64,000 nucleotides of DNA from an uncultured Sphaerochaeta sp. (GCF_963667405.1 NZ_OY763408.1:2999757-3063756); one strand, 5' to 3'; positions 7,114 through 16,382 are shown, counted from the first letter of the stretch. Translations and numbers: made by a program. The notes: a model not told the origin generated them from the letters alone.

Positions 7114-8985
7114 TCAGTCCTCGTAATCTTTTTTCTTCGTCTGCCCGAGGATCCTCCTGATGTCAGACTGCTGCAGGAACTTCCTCGATATGTCTATGTC
7201 CAGGGTCTTGAGTATGGTGTCGACCATCACGTCATAGTATGCGACCTGGTAGATGTTCGAGTTCGCCAGCTGCACGGCGTTGAAATGGGAAAGCGACTGC
7301 TGTATCGACTTGGCCGAGTATTTCCAGCCGAGCTGCAGTTCCAGCAGCCGTTCCAGGACCAGGGAAATGAAGCATATCAGGAAGTGCGACCGTATCCTGT
7401 CCTGCCTGCTGTGGAACACCGGCCTCAACGACAGCATCCCGGTCTTGGTCACCTTGAACGTCTCCTCGATCTTCCTCAGCCCGCCGTAGATGTCCGCTAT
7501 CTCCGAGGCCGGCACCACATGGTTGAGCACCAGGAACCCGTCCGAATCCCGGTAGTAAGCATGGCTGGACGGCTTGTCGGGATTGATCAGCGATTCGTCC
7601 CCGACCCCGACGACGTTGGTGCAGATGAGGTAGTAGCCGTCGTACTTCTCGTCCTCCTCCAGCCTCGCGGCGTCGAACTCGTAGAGGCACCAGTCGGCCT
7701 CCACCTTCTCCCCCTCCTTGACGGGGCTCTTTCTCAGGTACTTGCTCTTGCCGTAGCTGGAGTCCTTGTAGTCCTTCGACCGCTTGCCCTCGGACTGAAG
7801 CGCCTTCTCGATCACCGCCTGCCGTTCGCGCTTCGCCCTGTCGCTGTACTTCCTGCTCCAGATGAACACCTGCCTCTCGTTGTAGGTCCCGCTGTGCTTC
7901 CTGTCGTCGACGTCGCCGTAGGTGCTGGCCCTCCTGGGGATCGTCCTCTCCTTGATCATGGACACCACGTTGCCGTTGCCGTCCAGCACATGCTCCCACC
8001 CCTCGGCCGAGAGCGCGAACTCCTTGGTCTGGGAGTCCGACTTGCGTACCGACTGGCTGATCACATACCCGTTCCTCGCATCCCGGATCTTCATGATGTT
8101 GTAGTAGCTCATCATCCCCTTGTCCGCCACCACGATCTTGCGGCTGTCGGAAAAGTCGATGATGCTGTTGTCCATGGCCTCGGGAAGCGTCTCGCAGTCG
8201 TTGGTGTTGCCCCGGAACAGCTCGTAGGTGATGGGAATGGAAAGCTCGTCCATGAACAGCCCCATCTGGATGATGGGCTCGGGCCTGTGCTCCTTGCTCG
8301 GGCCCTTGGCCCTCAGCCCGTTCTCGTCATCCGCCTCGTCCCGCTCGAAGTAGTAGTTGGTGACGTCGTAGAACACCACCGTGTCCCTTCTTCCGAACTT
8401 CTCCTTCACCTCGGCGTCCAGATGCCTCAGCAGGTCGGTCCTCCACCTCAGCAGGCTGTCCATGCTCCGGTAGACGTCCTGGAGGCCGTAGCCCGTGTCG
8501 CCGAAGAACCGCCCCTTGTGCTCCCAGGTGCTCTTCTTGGAGGCCGGCCACAGCAGGCGGGAGTAGAGCAGGTGCTGGAAGATGACGTTGATGTTGAACT
8601 CGCAGTCCAGGTACCTGCGCCGGTTGTTGACGAACTCTTCCAGCTCCAGGCGGTGGTACAGCCTCGAGTAGGCGGCGAACCCGAGGTTCTTGCAGTCATC
8701 CGAGACCCGGAGGTCCCCTTCTCCGGACAGGCTGAGCCCGAGGCCGAAGTCGACCTGGTAGCCGACCGCCTTCGGCGAGGCCTTCGCCTCCCGCTTGAGG
8801 GCCTCCATCCGCTGGGCGATGAACGCCTCGGGGTCTATCCCCCTGACCGTCAGGTCGGAGCGGTGGTGGGTCTCGACGGTGGTCCTCCGCTGCTTGTTCT
8901 TGGAGCCGGGGATCCTGCATGCGTTGGAGATGTTGTAGGCGACATCCCCGTTCTTGAGCTGTGTCTTCACCAGTACATATGCCAT
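7114..8985 (-). CDS. IS1634-family transposase
   Basis: A 623-residue DDE transposase that appears intact. The catalytic triad is recognisable: D near residue 207 in VVFYDVTNYYFE, D near 288 in KIVVADKGMMSYYN, and E near 507 in GGLRKIEETFKVTK, the last in the Y-R-E-type C-terminal block. Length fits the 500-620 residue range of the family. The start at MAYVLVKT is chosen because the upstream in-frame extension is short and unconserved-looking; no good ribosome site is seen. Third codon positions are strongly G/C-rich compared with neighbours, a sign of foreign origin. Confidence 0.92.
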   Translation of the reverse strand: MAYVLVKTQLKNGDVAYNISNACRIPGSKNKQRRTTVETHHRSDLTVRGIDPEAFIAQRMEALKREAKASPKAVGYQVDFGLGLSLSGEGDLRVSDDCKNLGFAAYSRLYHRLELEEFVNNRRRYLDCEFNINVIFQHLLYSRLLWPASKKSTWEHKGRFFGDTGYGLQDVYRSMDSLLRWRTDLLRHLDAEVKEKFGRRDTVVFYDVTNYYFERDEADDENGLRAKGPSKEHRPEPIIQMGLFMDELSIPITYELFRGNTNDCETLPEAMDNSIIDFSDSRKIVVADKGMMSYYNIMKIRDARNGYVISQSVRKSDSQTKEFALSAEGWEHVLDGNGNVVSMIKERTIPRRASTYGDVDDRKHSGTYNERQVFIWSRKYSDRAKRERQAVIEKALQSEGKRSKDYKDSSYGKSKYLRKSPVKEGEKVEADWCLYEFDAARLEEDEKYDGYYLICTNVVGVGDESLINPDKPSSHAYYRDSDGFLVLNHVVPASEIADIYGGLRKIEETFKVTKTGMLSLRPVFHSRQDRIRSHFLICFISLVLERLLELQLGWKYSAKSIQQSLSHFNAVQLANSNIYQVAYYDVMVDTILKTLDIDISRKFLQQSDIRRILGQTKKKDYED

Positions 8986-9146
8986 GGGTAGAGTGTAGCA
9001 CATTCATGTGAATGAGTAAACTTATAAATACTTATAAATGATAAAATGTTTCAAACCCTAGGGGTATGGGCGTGAAAAAACCACCCTGGGGTGGCTGGTT
9101 GTAGGTTTTGGGGTTGTGGTTCAGATTATGCAGCTGTCAAAGTGTG

Positions 9147-9325
9147 GGAAGGATGCGCAGGGCAACCTCCACCTGGGGGGCATCTGCTCGGTTGCAGGGC
9201 TGGGGGGCAATCCCTACCGTGACGGGTCCCTTCACTACTACTTCTGTGAACCGGTGGTTGAGGATGATTTCAAGGGGGTGGGGCCGTTCATCCTGGCTTG
9301 TCTGGAAGCAGAACAGGCACAGTGA
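9147..9325 (+). pseudogene. Duplicated 3' fragment of the GH105 hydrolase gene
   Basis: These 179 bp encode the last ~58 residues of the hydrolase (ending ILACLEAEQAQ, stop at 9323-9325) and lack all catalytic residues. The fragment was made by the target duplication and is not expected to be functional. Confidence 0.85.
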
Positions 9326-9470
9326 TGGGCAATCTCAGCATGCAAGGGGCTCCTGGTCTGTAAGATCGGGAGCCTTTTCAATGGGAATTCCGATTTGCTT
9401 CGCAAGCCGAATGAGAGCGCATTCCTTTGCTTGGCATAGTCCCGAATCTGTATAAGTTGCTTTTTTGTAA
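9147..9470 (+). repeat. Right copy of the 324-bp direct repeat
   Basis: This is the duplicate of 6692-7015, differing by one base, and it immediately follows the right inverted repeat of the IS1634-type element. Its terminator hairpin (around 9346-9378) is retained and insulates the following promoter. Confidence 0.9.
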
Positions 9471-9514
9471 TGGTTTGTTTTTGGCTTCTCTTTCGGCTGA
9501 ACCGATTTCTTTGT

Positions 9515-9543
9515 TTGACAAGCCTAGAGGGTGAATGTAGAAT
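9515..9543 (+). promoter_or_regulatory. Sigma-70-type promoter of the nucleoside importer operon
   Basis: TTGACA (9515-9520), a 17-bp spacer and TAGAAT (9538-9543) lie 50 bp before the BMP start. The promoter lies just outside the target duplication, so insertion of the IS did not disconnect it. Confidence 0.75.
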
Positions 9544-9592
9544 GGTTTTACACTGGTTCATCACGAATCAACATTACAGAGGAGAGAACGGA

Positions 9593-10675
9593 ATGAAGAA
9601 ACTTACTGTTGCGCTTTGCATCTTCCTGTTGCTCGGTACCATGGTCTTTGCCCAGGGTTCTGCTGAGGGAACAGCGAAGAAGAGCAATCTTCGTGTCGGT
9701 ATGGTTACCGATGCCGGTACCATCGATGATAAATCTTTCAATCAGGGAACCTGGGAAGGCATCCTGAGAGCAAGCCAGGACTACGCACTTGATGTTAAGT
9801 ATATCAAGCCCGCAGGGACGACCGAGGCTGACTACCTGAAGGAAATCGGCAACCTTGTTGATGCTGGCTACAACCTCGTCATTTGCCCCGGATTCAAGTT
9901 TGAGACTGCACTCTTCGAGGCACAGGACAAGTACCCCAAGGTTAAGTTCGTCATTCTTGACGGTGAGCCGCACAGCGCCGACTACTCCGTATTCCGTATT
10001 GAGCCGAACGTAGCTGCTGTCTACTGGGCAGAGAACGAATCCGGCTTCCTCGCTGGTTTTGCTGCTGCTCTCCAGCTGAAGGAAGGCGACTTTGGTTTCG
10101 TCGGCGGTATGGAAATTCCTGCCGTTCAGAAGTTCAACTGGGGCTTCCAGCAGGGCGTCAAGTATGCCAACGAGAACTTCGGGACCAAGATTGTCATGAA
10201 GCAGGAGAACAACCTCTATCAGGGCAGCTTCGACAACGTGAGTGCTGGACAGCAGATTGCCGCTTCCATGTACGACCGCGGTGTTGACGTCATCTTCGCT
10301 GCCGCTGGTGGTGTTGGTGTCGGCGTCATCAACGAAGCAAAGAACCGTGCTGCAGCTGGTAAGAATGTGTGGGTCATCGGTGTTGATGTTGACCAGTATC
10401 CCGAGGGCCTCATGCCCAACGGCAAGTCCATCATCCTGACCAGTGCCATGAAGTACCTCGATCGTGCTTCCTATGACATGATCGAAGCTGAACTCAACGG
10501 CACATTCCCCGGTGGCCAGGTTCTCCGGTTCACCGCAGAGAATGATGGTCTGGGAATTCCCACTGAGAATCCGAACCTTTCCAAGAATGTGACTGATGAG
10601 GTTGCCAAGGTCTTCGCCAAAATGAAGAGTGGCGAGGTCAAGGTTGCTGCAGTTGGTGACGGACTGTTCAAGTAA
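9593..10675 (+). CDS. BMP-family (PnrA-like) nucleoside-binding protein
   Basis: A 360-residue periplasmic binding protein of the Bmp/PnrA/Med family, which binds purine nucleosides in spirochaetes. The signal peptide ends near TMVFAQG. The mature N-terminus has the typical VGMVTDAGTIDDKSFNQGTW signature, and KYPKVKFVILDGE and GVDVIFAAAGGVGVGVI follow, as expected for the family. The true start is the ATG at 9593 behind GGAGAG; the frame upstream is just open. It is followed by a perfect hairpin, then the ATPase and two permeases, and finally purine nucleoside phosphorylase, which supports nucleoside as the substrate. Confidence 0.92.
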   Translation: MKKLTVALCIFLLLGTMVFAQGSAEGTAKKSNLRVGMVTDAGTIDDKSFNQGTWEGILRASQDYALDVKYIKPAGTTEADYLKEIGNLVDAGYNLVICPGFKFETALFEAQDKYPKVKFVILDGEPHSADYSVFRIEPNVAAVYWAENESGFLAGFAAALQLKEGDFGFVGGMEIPAVQKFNWGFQQGVKYANENFGTKIVMKQENNLYQGSFDNVSAGQQIAASMYDRGVDVIFAAAGGVGVGVINEAKNRAAAGKNVWVIGVDVDQYPEGLMPNGKSIILTSAMKYLDRASYDMIEAELNGTFPGGQVLRFTAENDGLGIPTENPNLSKNVTDEVAKVFAKMKSGEVKVAAVGDGLFK

Positions 10676-10697
10676 GCATTGCTTTTTTGCTCGCATC

Positions 10698-10724
10698 AAG
10701 GGCCACCCTCGTCTGGTGGCCCTT
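10698..10724 (+). other. Strong intercistronic hairpin after the BMP gene
   Basis: AAGGGCCACC (10698-10707) and GGTGGCCCTT (10715-10724) pair perfectly around a 7-nt loop. There is no U-run, so it probably stabilises the binding-protein mRNA or acts as a partial terminator before the transporter genes. Confidence 0.65.
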
Positions 10725-10788
10725 CTGTGATACTGGCGCGATCAAGCTAAAACCGCACGCGCTGCGTGTCCTCATAGGGAGTTCACCA

Positions 10789-12309
10789 ATGAGTCATGTA
10801 ATTGAAATGTTGAATATACGCAAGGAGTTTCCCGGCATCGTTGCCAACGATGATATTACCTTGCAGGTAGAGCAGGGGGAGATTCACGCCATTCTCGGTG
10901 AGAATGGGGCAGGCAAGTCGACCCTGATGAGTATTCTTTTCGGTCTCTACCATGCAGACAGGGGACAGATAAAGGTGAAGGGGAGGGAAGTACACATCCA
11001 TAGCCCCAACGATGCCAATGACCTGGGCATCGGCATGGTGCACCAGCATTTCCAGCTGGTTCATAATTTTACTGTAACGGAAAACATCATTCTTGGAAAA
11101 GAGGGGAGTTTTTTCCTCGACAGAAGAAGTGCTTCCAAGAAGATCAAGGCCCTCTCTGAAAAGTATGGGCTCAATATTGACCCGGATATGGTTATTGAGG
11201 ATATCACTGTCGGAATGCAGCAGCGTGTTGAGATTCTGAAGATGCTCTACCGCGATGCTGAGATCCTGATTTTTGATGAACCGACTGCAGTTCTGACACC
11301 CCAAGAGATTGAAGACCTGATGCAAATCATGCGCAATCTTGTCAGTGAGGGGAAGTCAGTCATCCTGATCACCCACAAGCTCAATGAGATCAAGGCGGTT
11401 GCCGATCGTTGTACCATCATCAGACGCGGCAAATTCATCGGGGTGGTGGACGTGAAGACTACCTCGGCCTCCAAGATGGCCTCCATGATGGTAGGCCGGC
11501 CGGTAAATTTCAAGGTTGAGAAGAAGCTTGCCCAGGTTGGGCGGGTCATCCTTGACCTGCATGACCTGAATGTGATGAACAACAAGAAGATGCTTGGTGT
11601 CAAGGAGTTCTCTCTTTCTGTCAAAGCAGGGGAGATCGTCGGCATCGCTGGTGTCGATGGAAATGGCCAGACTGAGTTGGTTGAGGCCATCACCGGACTC
11701 AGGCCGGTTGAGAGTGGTACGATCACCCTCGATGGCAATGACATCACCCATGCAGATATCCGCAGGCGCAATGAGATCGGCATCGGTCATATCCCTGAGG
11801 ACCGCCAGAAGAGAGGGTTGGTCATGGCCAGCTCGCTGTTCAACAATGTTGCAATCAAGGAGTATTACCACAGTCCGTTCAGCAAGCACGGCATTCTTGA
11901 TGCTGACTACCTTCGTGAGTATGCCCAGAAAGTTACCGAGCAGTTTGATGTCCGCAGTGGGGAAGGGATTTTCTCCCTTGCCGGCAAGCTCTCCGGGGGG
12001 AACCAGCAGAAGCTTATCGTCGGAAGGGAAGTGGTGGCCGATCCTGAGCTCCTGATTGCTGTCCAGCCGACCAGAGGCTTGGATGTCGGTGCCATAGAGT
12101 ACATTCACTCACAGCTGGTTGCCCATCGTGACAAGGGTCATGCCGTATTGCTCGTCTCCTTTGAGCTTGATGAGATCTTCAATCTTTCGGACCGCATTGC
12201 TGTCATGAACAGCGGGGAGCTGATTGATGTGGTGAAGACCAGCGAGACCAGCGAGGATGAAGTCGGGTTGATGATGGCTGGGGTCAGGCAAAAGGATGGT
12301 GAGCAATGA
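10789..12309 (+). CDS. Nucleoside ABC transporter ATP-binding protein (two ATPase domains)
   Basis: A 506-residue tandem ATPase of the carbohydrate/nucleoside (CUT2/NupA/YufO) class. Domain 1 has Walker A GENGAGKST near residue 40, DITVGMQQRVEILKML in the signature region and LIFDEPTAVLTPQE as Walker B. Domain 2 has GVDGNGQTELVEAI in place of a full Walker A, LSGGNQQKLIVGRE as signature and a degenerate Walker B (LLIAVQPTRGLDVG). Such degeneracy in the second half is normal for the class. The start is the ATG at 10789; the longer upstream frame crosses the hairpin and is not coding. Its stop overlaps the first permease start by 4 bp. Confidence 0.92.
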   Translation: MSHVIEMLNIRKEFPGIVANDDITLQVEQGEIHAILGENGAGKSTLMSILFGLYHADRGQIKVKGREVHIHSPNDANDLGIGMVHQHFQLVHNFTVTENIILGKEGSFFLDRRSASKKIKALSEKYGLNIDPDMVIEDITVGMQQRVEILKMLYRDAEILIFDEPTAVLTPQEIEDLMQIMRNLVSEGKSVILITHKLNEIKAVADRCTIIRRGKFIGVVDVKTTSASKMASMMVGRPVNFKVEKKLAQVGRVILDLHDLNVMNNKKMLGVKEFSLSVKAGEIVGIAGVDGNGQTELVEAITGLRPVESGTITLDGNDITHADIRRRNEIGIGHIPEDRQKRGLVMASSLFNNVAIKEYYHSPFSKHGILDADYLREYAQKVTEQFDVRSGEGIFSLAGKLSGGNQQKLIVGREVVADPELLIAVQPTRGLDVGAIEYIHSQLVAHRDKGHAVLLVSFELDEIFNLSDRIAVMNSGELIDVVKTSETSEDEVGLMMAGVRQKDGEQ

Positions 12310-13430
12310 AACATACAAGAATCCGAGCAGATAAACAGAGCAATGCCTTCCTGGTCGCTGTCAGTGCAGTGGTCTTGGGCCTGATTGCCGGTGCAATCCT
12401 GATGGCCTCAATCGGGAGCAACCCTTTTGTTGGTTTTTGGTTCCTGTTCCGTGGCAGCCTGATGAACATCGAGCGGCTGGGCAATACCCTTGCCACAGCA
12501 ACCACCCTCATGTTGGTGGGACTTTCCGTAGCGTTTGCCTTCAAGACAGGGCTCTTCAACATCGGGGCGTCGGGACAGATGCTCATCGGTGGGCTTTGTG
12601 CGACCCTGGTTGCTCACAAGGTGTTCCTGCCAAGGCCCTTGTTTCTGGTGGTTCTGATACTCTCTGCTTTGGCAGGTGGCGCAATCTGGGGTATCATTCC
12701 CGGGTTTCTCAAGGCCAAGTTCAATGTGCATGAGGTTGTGGCCACAATCATGATGAACTGGATTGCCTATTGGTCCATCTACTATTTCATCCCGGCATAC
12801 CTGAAAGGGCCCTCCTTGGAGACCGAGAGTGCAAGCATTGCAGTCACCCAGTCATTGCGGACCCCTTGGCTGACCGAGCTGTTCAATGGTTCCTACATGA
12901 ATCTTGGCTTTTTCGTTGCCATCATTTCGGTGATCGTGATCAAGTTGATCCTGGACAAGACCACCTTGGGTTTCAGTCTGAAGGCAGTCGGTTCCAACCG
13001 GTTCTGTGCAGAGTATGCAGGTATCAAGGTGAATCGCAATGTCGTCATTTCCATGATGATCGCTGGCGGTCTTGCCGGTTTGGCGGGGCTCTCCTTCTAT
13101 ACCGGCTACTCGCGCAATATGCAGATCGGAGTCATGCCCGCCCAAGGGTTCGACGGTATTGCCGTCGCCCTGTTGGGTGCCAGCAGCCCTCTGGGGGTTT
13201 TGTTCAGCTCGCTTTTCTTCGGCATCCTGCAGTCGGGCAAGGGGTTCATGAATGCCATGACCAACGTTCCGCCTGAGATTGCAGACACCATCATTGCCGT
13301 CATCATCTATTTTACTGCAACCAGTGTACTGTTCAAACGATTCTGGGATGCAGTATTGAAAAGGCAATTGGAGAAGGCGAGGGAGAAGGCAAAACCAGCA
13401 GAGGCTGAAGTGAAGAAGGAGGTAGAGTGA
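12306..13430 (+). CDS. Nucleoside ABC transporter permease 1 (YufP/NupB-like)
   Basis: A 374-residue membrane protein with about nine hydrophobic segments and a charged, lysine/glutamate-rich C-terminal tail. It belongs to the BPD_transp_2 family; the conserved block VGSNRFCAEYAGIKVNRNVV and the following glycine-rich helices are typical. It begins inside the ATPase stop codon (ATGA overlap) and is followed one base later by permease 2, so translation is coupled. Together with its partner it forms the channel for nucleosides delivered by the BMP protein. Confidence 0.9.
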   Translation: MKHTRIRADKQSNAFLVAVSAVVLGLIAGAILMASIGSNPFVGFWFLFRGSLMNIERLGNTLATATTLMLVGLSVAFAFKTGLFNIGASGQMLIGGLCATLVAHKVFLPRPLFLVVLILSALAGGAIWGIIPGFLKAKFNVHEVVATIMMNWIAYWSIYYFIPAYLKGPSLETESASIAVTQSLRTPWLTELFNGSYMNLGFFVAIISVIVIKLILDKTTLGFSLKAVGSNRFCAEYAGIKVNRNVVISMMIAGGLAGLAGLSFYTGYSRNMQIGVMPAQGFDGIAVALLGASSPLGVLFSSLFFGILQSGKGFMNAMTNVPPEIADTIIAVIIYFTATSVLFKRFWDAVLKRQLEKAREKAKPAEAEVKKEVE

Positions 13431-13431
13431 T

Positions 13432-14364
13432 ATGTGGCATACCTTGGTAAGTATTTTTCCCTATGCAATCGCATACACCATCCCCATGCTCATGACCTCC
13501 CTCGGCGGATTGTACAGTGAGCGCAGTGGTGTCACAAACCTTGGACTTGAAGGCCTGATGCTTGTCGGATATTTCGCCAGTGCCATCACCATCAAGATGA
13601 CTGAGGCCACTTTGGGTGTGCAGGCCTTGCCGGTCGGGTTGCTGGTCGGTGTTGCAGCAGGGGCCATTTTCAGTTTGTTGCATGCGTTTGCCTCGATCAA
13701 TCTGAAAGCAGACCAGGTCATCAGCGGTACCGCAATCAACATGCTTGCTGCCGCTCTTACCGTCTATCTTGCGAGAACCATCAGCGGAAGCGGAAATGTC
13801 CGCATCCTCATGGGTATCGTGCGCAACGACATCCCGGTGCTCTCCAGCATTCCGATCATCGGGCCGCTCTTTTTCAGCCAGTCCTACTGGACTACCTGGC
13901 TGTGTCTGGCCATCTGGGCACTCTCCTGGATTCTCCTCTACAAAACCAGCTTTGGGCTTCGCCTGAGAGCTTGTGGTGAGCATCCTTCTGCAGTTGCTTC
14001 TGCCGGTGTCAATGTGCATCGCATGCGCTACTTTGGTGTTGCGATGAGCGGTGCCTTGGCAGGTCTCGGTGGTTCTGTCATTCTCATAACCTACTCGGGC
14101 GAGTTCAATGGTACGGTTGCCGGTCTCGGCTTCCTCTCCATTGCTGCCTTGATTTTCGGACAGTGGAAGCCTTTGGGGATCCTTGGAGCTACCTTCTTCT
14201 TCGGCATCGCTACCACGATTGCCAATGTGAGTCAGGTAATTCCTTCCCTCGCGGTGATTCCCCCGGTATTCTTCAAGGTCTTCCCCTATGTGGCAACCTT
14301 GATCGCGCTGGTGCTCTTCTCCAAGAATTCGGCAGCCCCGAAGGCGAGTGGAGAACCTTTCTAA
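13432..14364 (+). CDS. Nucleoside ABC transporter permease 2 (YufQ/NupC-like)
   Basis: A 310-residue permease of the BPD_transp_2 family with eight or nine hydrophobic helices. The characteristic motif RSGVTNLGLEGLMLVG lies near residue 25 and RACGEHPSAVASAGVNVHRM in the second half. It is spaced one base after permease 1 and 17 bp before purine nucleoside phosphorylase, consistent with a single transport/catabolic operon. Confidence 0.9.
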   Translation: MWHTLVSIFPYAIAYTIPMLMTSLGGLYSERSGVTNLGLEGLMLVGYFASAITIKMTEATLGVQALPVGLLVGVAAGAIFSLLHAFASINLKADQVISGTAINMLAAALTVYLARTISGSGNVRILMGIVRNDIPVLSSIPIIGPLFFSQSYWTTWLCLAIWALSWILLYKTSFGLRLRACGEHPSAVASAGVNVHRMRYFGVAMSGALAGLGGSVILITYSGEFNGTVAGLGFLSIAALIFGQWKPLGILGATFFFGIATTIANVSQVIPSLAVIPPVFFKVFPYVATLIALVLFSKNSAAPKASGEPF

Positions 14365-14381
14365 CCTACACGGAGGATCGT

Positions 14382-15212
14382 ATGGATCATTTGATGGAAA
14401 AGATGCAGGAAGCTGCAATGTATATCACCAGTCGCATCGGCAATGAGCCGGTGGATATCGGTATGGTGCTGGGCAGTGGGCTTGGTGGCCTTGCTGATGA
14501 GCTGGAAGACGCGGTTGCCATCTCCTACAAGGATATCCCCTTCTTTCCGGTATCCACCGTCTTCGGCCACAAGGGTCGGCTGGTGGCAGGCAATCTGGAA
14601 GGCAAGCGTGTACTCTGCATGCAGGGGCGCTTCCACTACTACGAAGGCTATGGCATGGATCAGGTGGTGTTTCCCATCCAGGTCATGCATGCAATGGGCA
14701 TCAACCAGCTGTTGGTGACCAATGCTGCAGGTGGGGTGAATACCTCCTATCAGCCTGGGGATTTGATGCTTATCACCGACCACATCAAGCTCATCGCCGA
14801 CAGTCCGATGCATGGACCGAATCATGAGGAACTGGGAGAACGGTTCTTTGACATGACCAATGCCTATGACAAGCAACTCAGTGTTTTGGCACGGGATGAG
14901 GCGAAGCGCTTGGGCATTCCCCTGCAAGAGGGAGTATATATGTTCTTCGCCGGTCCTTCCTACGAGACCCCTGCTGAGGTGCGTTCCGCCCGTATCCTTG
15001 GCGCTGATGCAGTGGGCATGTCCACGGTTCCCGAAGCCATTGCAGCAAGCCAGATGCGAATGAAGGTGTTGGGTATCAGCTGCATAACCAACATGGCAGC
15101 CGGTATTCTCGACCAGCCTCTGAACCATACCGAGGTGATGGAGACCAGCGATCGGGTGAAGGAAGCCTTCACCTCCCTGGTCCGCAACGTCACCCGTCTT
15201 TGGCCGGTATGA
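14382..15212 (+). CDS. punA: Purine nucleoside phosphorylase (PNP class I, trimeric type)
   Basis: A 276-residue cytoplasmic enzyme that splits purine nucleosides with phosphate to free base and pentose-1-phosphate. Visible signatures are VLGSGLGGLADELE (phosphate loop), VFGHKGRLVAGNL, MQGRFHYYEGY (phosphate-binding His), TNAAGGVNTSYQPGDLMLI and AGPSYETPAEVRSARILGAD. The length matches the inosine-guanosine (PunA/NP) trimeric family. GGAGG lies at 14372-14376. It is the natural metabolic partner of the upstream nucleoside importer. Its stop overlaps the next start by 4 bp. Confidence 0.95.
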   Translation: MDHLMEKMQEAAMYITSRIGNEPVDIGMVLGSGLGGLADELEDAVAISYKDIPFFPVSTVFGHKGRLVAGNLEGKRVLCMQGRFHYYEGYGMDQVVFPIQVMHAMGINQLLVTNAAGGVNTSYQPGDLMLITDHIKLIADSPMHGPNHEELGERFFDMTNAYDKQLSVLARDEAKRLGIPLQEGVYMFFAGPSYETPAEVRSARILGADAVGMSTVPEAIAASQMRMKVLGISCITNMAAGILDQPLNHTEVMETSDRVKEAFTSLVRNVTRLWPV

Positions 15213-15679
15213 AGAGCCAAGCCCAAGAGCTGATCCAGGCCTTGGGCCTGGAACCCCTTTCAGGTGAGGGTGGCTTCTATCGCAGGGTCCATACCTTCAC
15301 TGAGAAGGGTCTTGAAACGGGCAGTGTAATCTACTATCTGATCACTGCCGAGAGTTTCTCTTCGTTGCATTGGCTACCCACCGACGAGGTGTGGCACTTT
15401 CTGGAGGGTGATGCTGTCGAACAGCTGGTTCTCCATCCTGATGGCAGCCACAGTCTGCTTCTCCTGGGAAAGGCAAGTGAGGGAAAAACTCCCCTGAGCG
15501 TAGTGAAAGGGGGGTGTTGGCAGGGAACGAAGTTGGCTGGACAAGAAGGTTGGGCGTTGTGTGCAACCACCATGTGTCCTCCCTATGACGGCTGCTCCTA
15601 TCGGCAAGGGGGATCCTTTTTGACTGAACAGTATTCCGCCTGTACGCTGGTGGAAGCGTTTCTTGGCAAGGAGGTCTGA
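15209..15679 (+). CDS. Cupin-type DUF985 protein
   Basis: A 156-residue beta-barrel protein of the DUF985 (cupin_5) family. Recognisable blocks are EGGFYRRVHTF near the N-terminus, IYYLITAESFSSLHWLPTDE with WHFLEGDAVEQLVLHPDG, and a C-terminal GWALCATTMCPPYDG. Metal or ligand binding is assumed for cupins but no function is established. It starts at the ATGA overlapping the PNP stop and its own stop overlaps the next gene, so it belongs to the nucleoside operon. Confidence 0.85.
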   Translation: MKSQAQELIQALGLEPLSGEGGFYRRVHTFTEKGLETGSVIYYLITAESFSSLHWLPTDEVWHFLEGDAVEQLVLHPDGSHSLLLLGKASEGKTPLSVVKGGCWQGTKLAGQEGWALCATTMCPPYDGCSYRQGGSFLTEQYSACTLVEAFLGKEV

Positions 15680-16380
15680 TGAAAACGGTTTTGGTCAGTG
15701 GAGGAACCAGTACACTCGGCAGAGCAATCTGCACAAAGTTCGTTGAGGATGGATATATGGTGTATTGCGCCTATGCTTCCTCGAAAGAGAAGGCCCTCAG
15801 CCTCTCAACGTCCCTTGGCCCATCCCTGGTACCTCTCCCGCTGGACGTACAGGACGAAGCGAGCATAGCCGAGGCGTGTGCCCACCTGCAGAGTCTGGAT
15901 CTTCTGGTCAACAACAGCGGCGTATTCTCTGTCTTTCCTACTGAAGAGCTTGTCGCATCCGAGTGGCAGCGTATCTTTGACATCAACGTCACCGGGATGT
16001 TCCGCCTGACCAAGCAGGTCTTGCCGCTGCTCCGGCAAGCGAAGGGAACCATTGTCAACATTGCAAGCATCAATGCACTCCATCCAGGCTTTGGTGGCAC
16101 CACGTGTTATGATGCATCCAAGGGAGCGGTGGTCTCCTACACCAAGGCTCTGGCAGCTGAGCTTGCCCCGGACGTACGGGTCAATGCGGTGGCCCCGGGA
16201 CTGATTGCCGCACCCTATCTGGACAAGGACCATCCCTTGCGCCAGCTGTATGAGAAGCGTGCCTTGCTGTCTCGTCTGGTGGCTCCGGAACAAGTTGCTG
16301 AAGCAGTAAGCTTTCTCAGCCGTTGTACCGCGATGACTGCCCAGGTGTTGACCATCGACTGTGGTTATTTGGCGGGGTGA
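15679..16380 (+). CDS. Short-chain dehydrogenase/reductase
   Basis: A 233-residue Rossmann-fold SDR. The cofactor glycine motif reads VSGGTSTLG (a TGxxxGxG variant near residues 6-14), LLVNNSGVF follows around residue 75, and the catalytic YDASK (YxxxK) lies around residue 148, with a serine in VNIASIN before it. A probable NAD(P)-dependent carbonyl/alcohol oxidoreductase; the substrate cannot be read from sequence. It overlaps the DUF985 gene by one base and precedes the phosphoesterase by 2 bp, so it is part of the operon. Confidence 0.87.
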   Translation: MKTVLVSGGTSTLGRAICTKFVEDGYMVYCAYASSKEKALSLSTSLGPSLVPLPLDVQDEASIAEACAHLQSLDLLVNNSGVFSVFPTEELVASEWQRIFDINVTGMFRLTKQVLPLLRQAKGTIVNIASINALHPGFGGTTCYDASKGAVVSYTKALAAELAPDVRVNAVAPGLIAAPYLDKDHPLRQLYEKRALLSRLVAPEQVAEAVSFLSRCTAMTAQVLTIDCGYLAG

Positions 16381-16382
16381 GC

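Larger units (their letters stand above)
7016..9146 (-). mobile_element. Insertion sequence of the IS1634 family (IS4 superfamily), 2131 bp
   Basis: The element is bounded by the 324-bp direct repeats. Its ends are imperfect inverted repeats: the left end contains ACTTTGACAGCATAA (7020-7034), and the reverse complement of the right end contains ACTTTGACAG, three extra bases, then CATAA. One long transposase gene fills most of it. A hairpin, CCACCC-TG-GGGTGG (9081-9094), lies upstream of the transposase and may block outside transcription. Exact outer borders could shift by a few bases. Confidence 0.9.

Noticed and set aside
7285..8991. A 568-codon plus-strand frame antisense to the transposase
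   Set aside because: The high-GC transposase gene produces long shadow frames on all strands; the DDE motifs are in the minus-strand frame.
9108..9455. Open frames across the right end of the IS and the 324-bp repeat
   Set aside because: One frame is the duplicated end of the hydrolase gene fused to IS sequence and the other is a shadow; neither has a start with a ribosome site.
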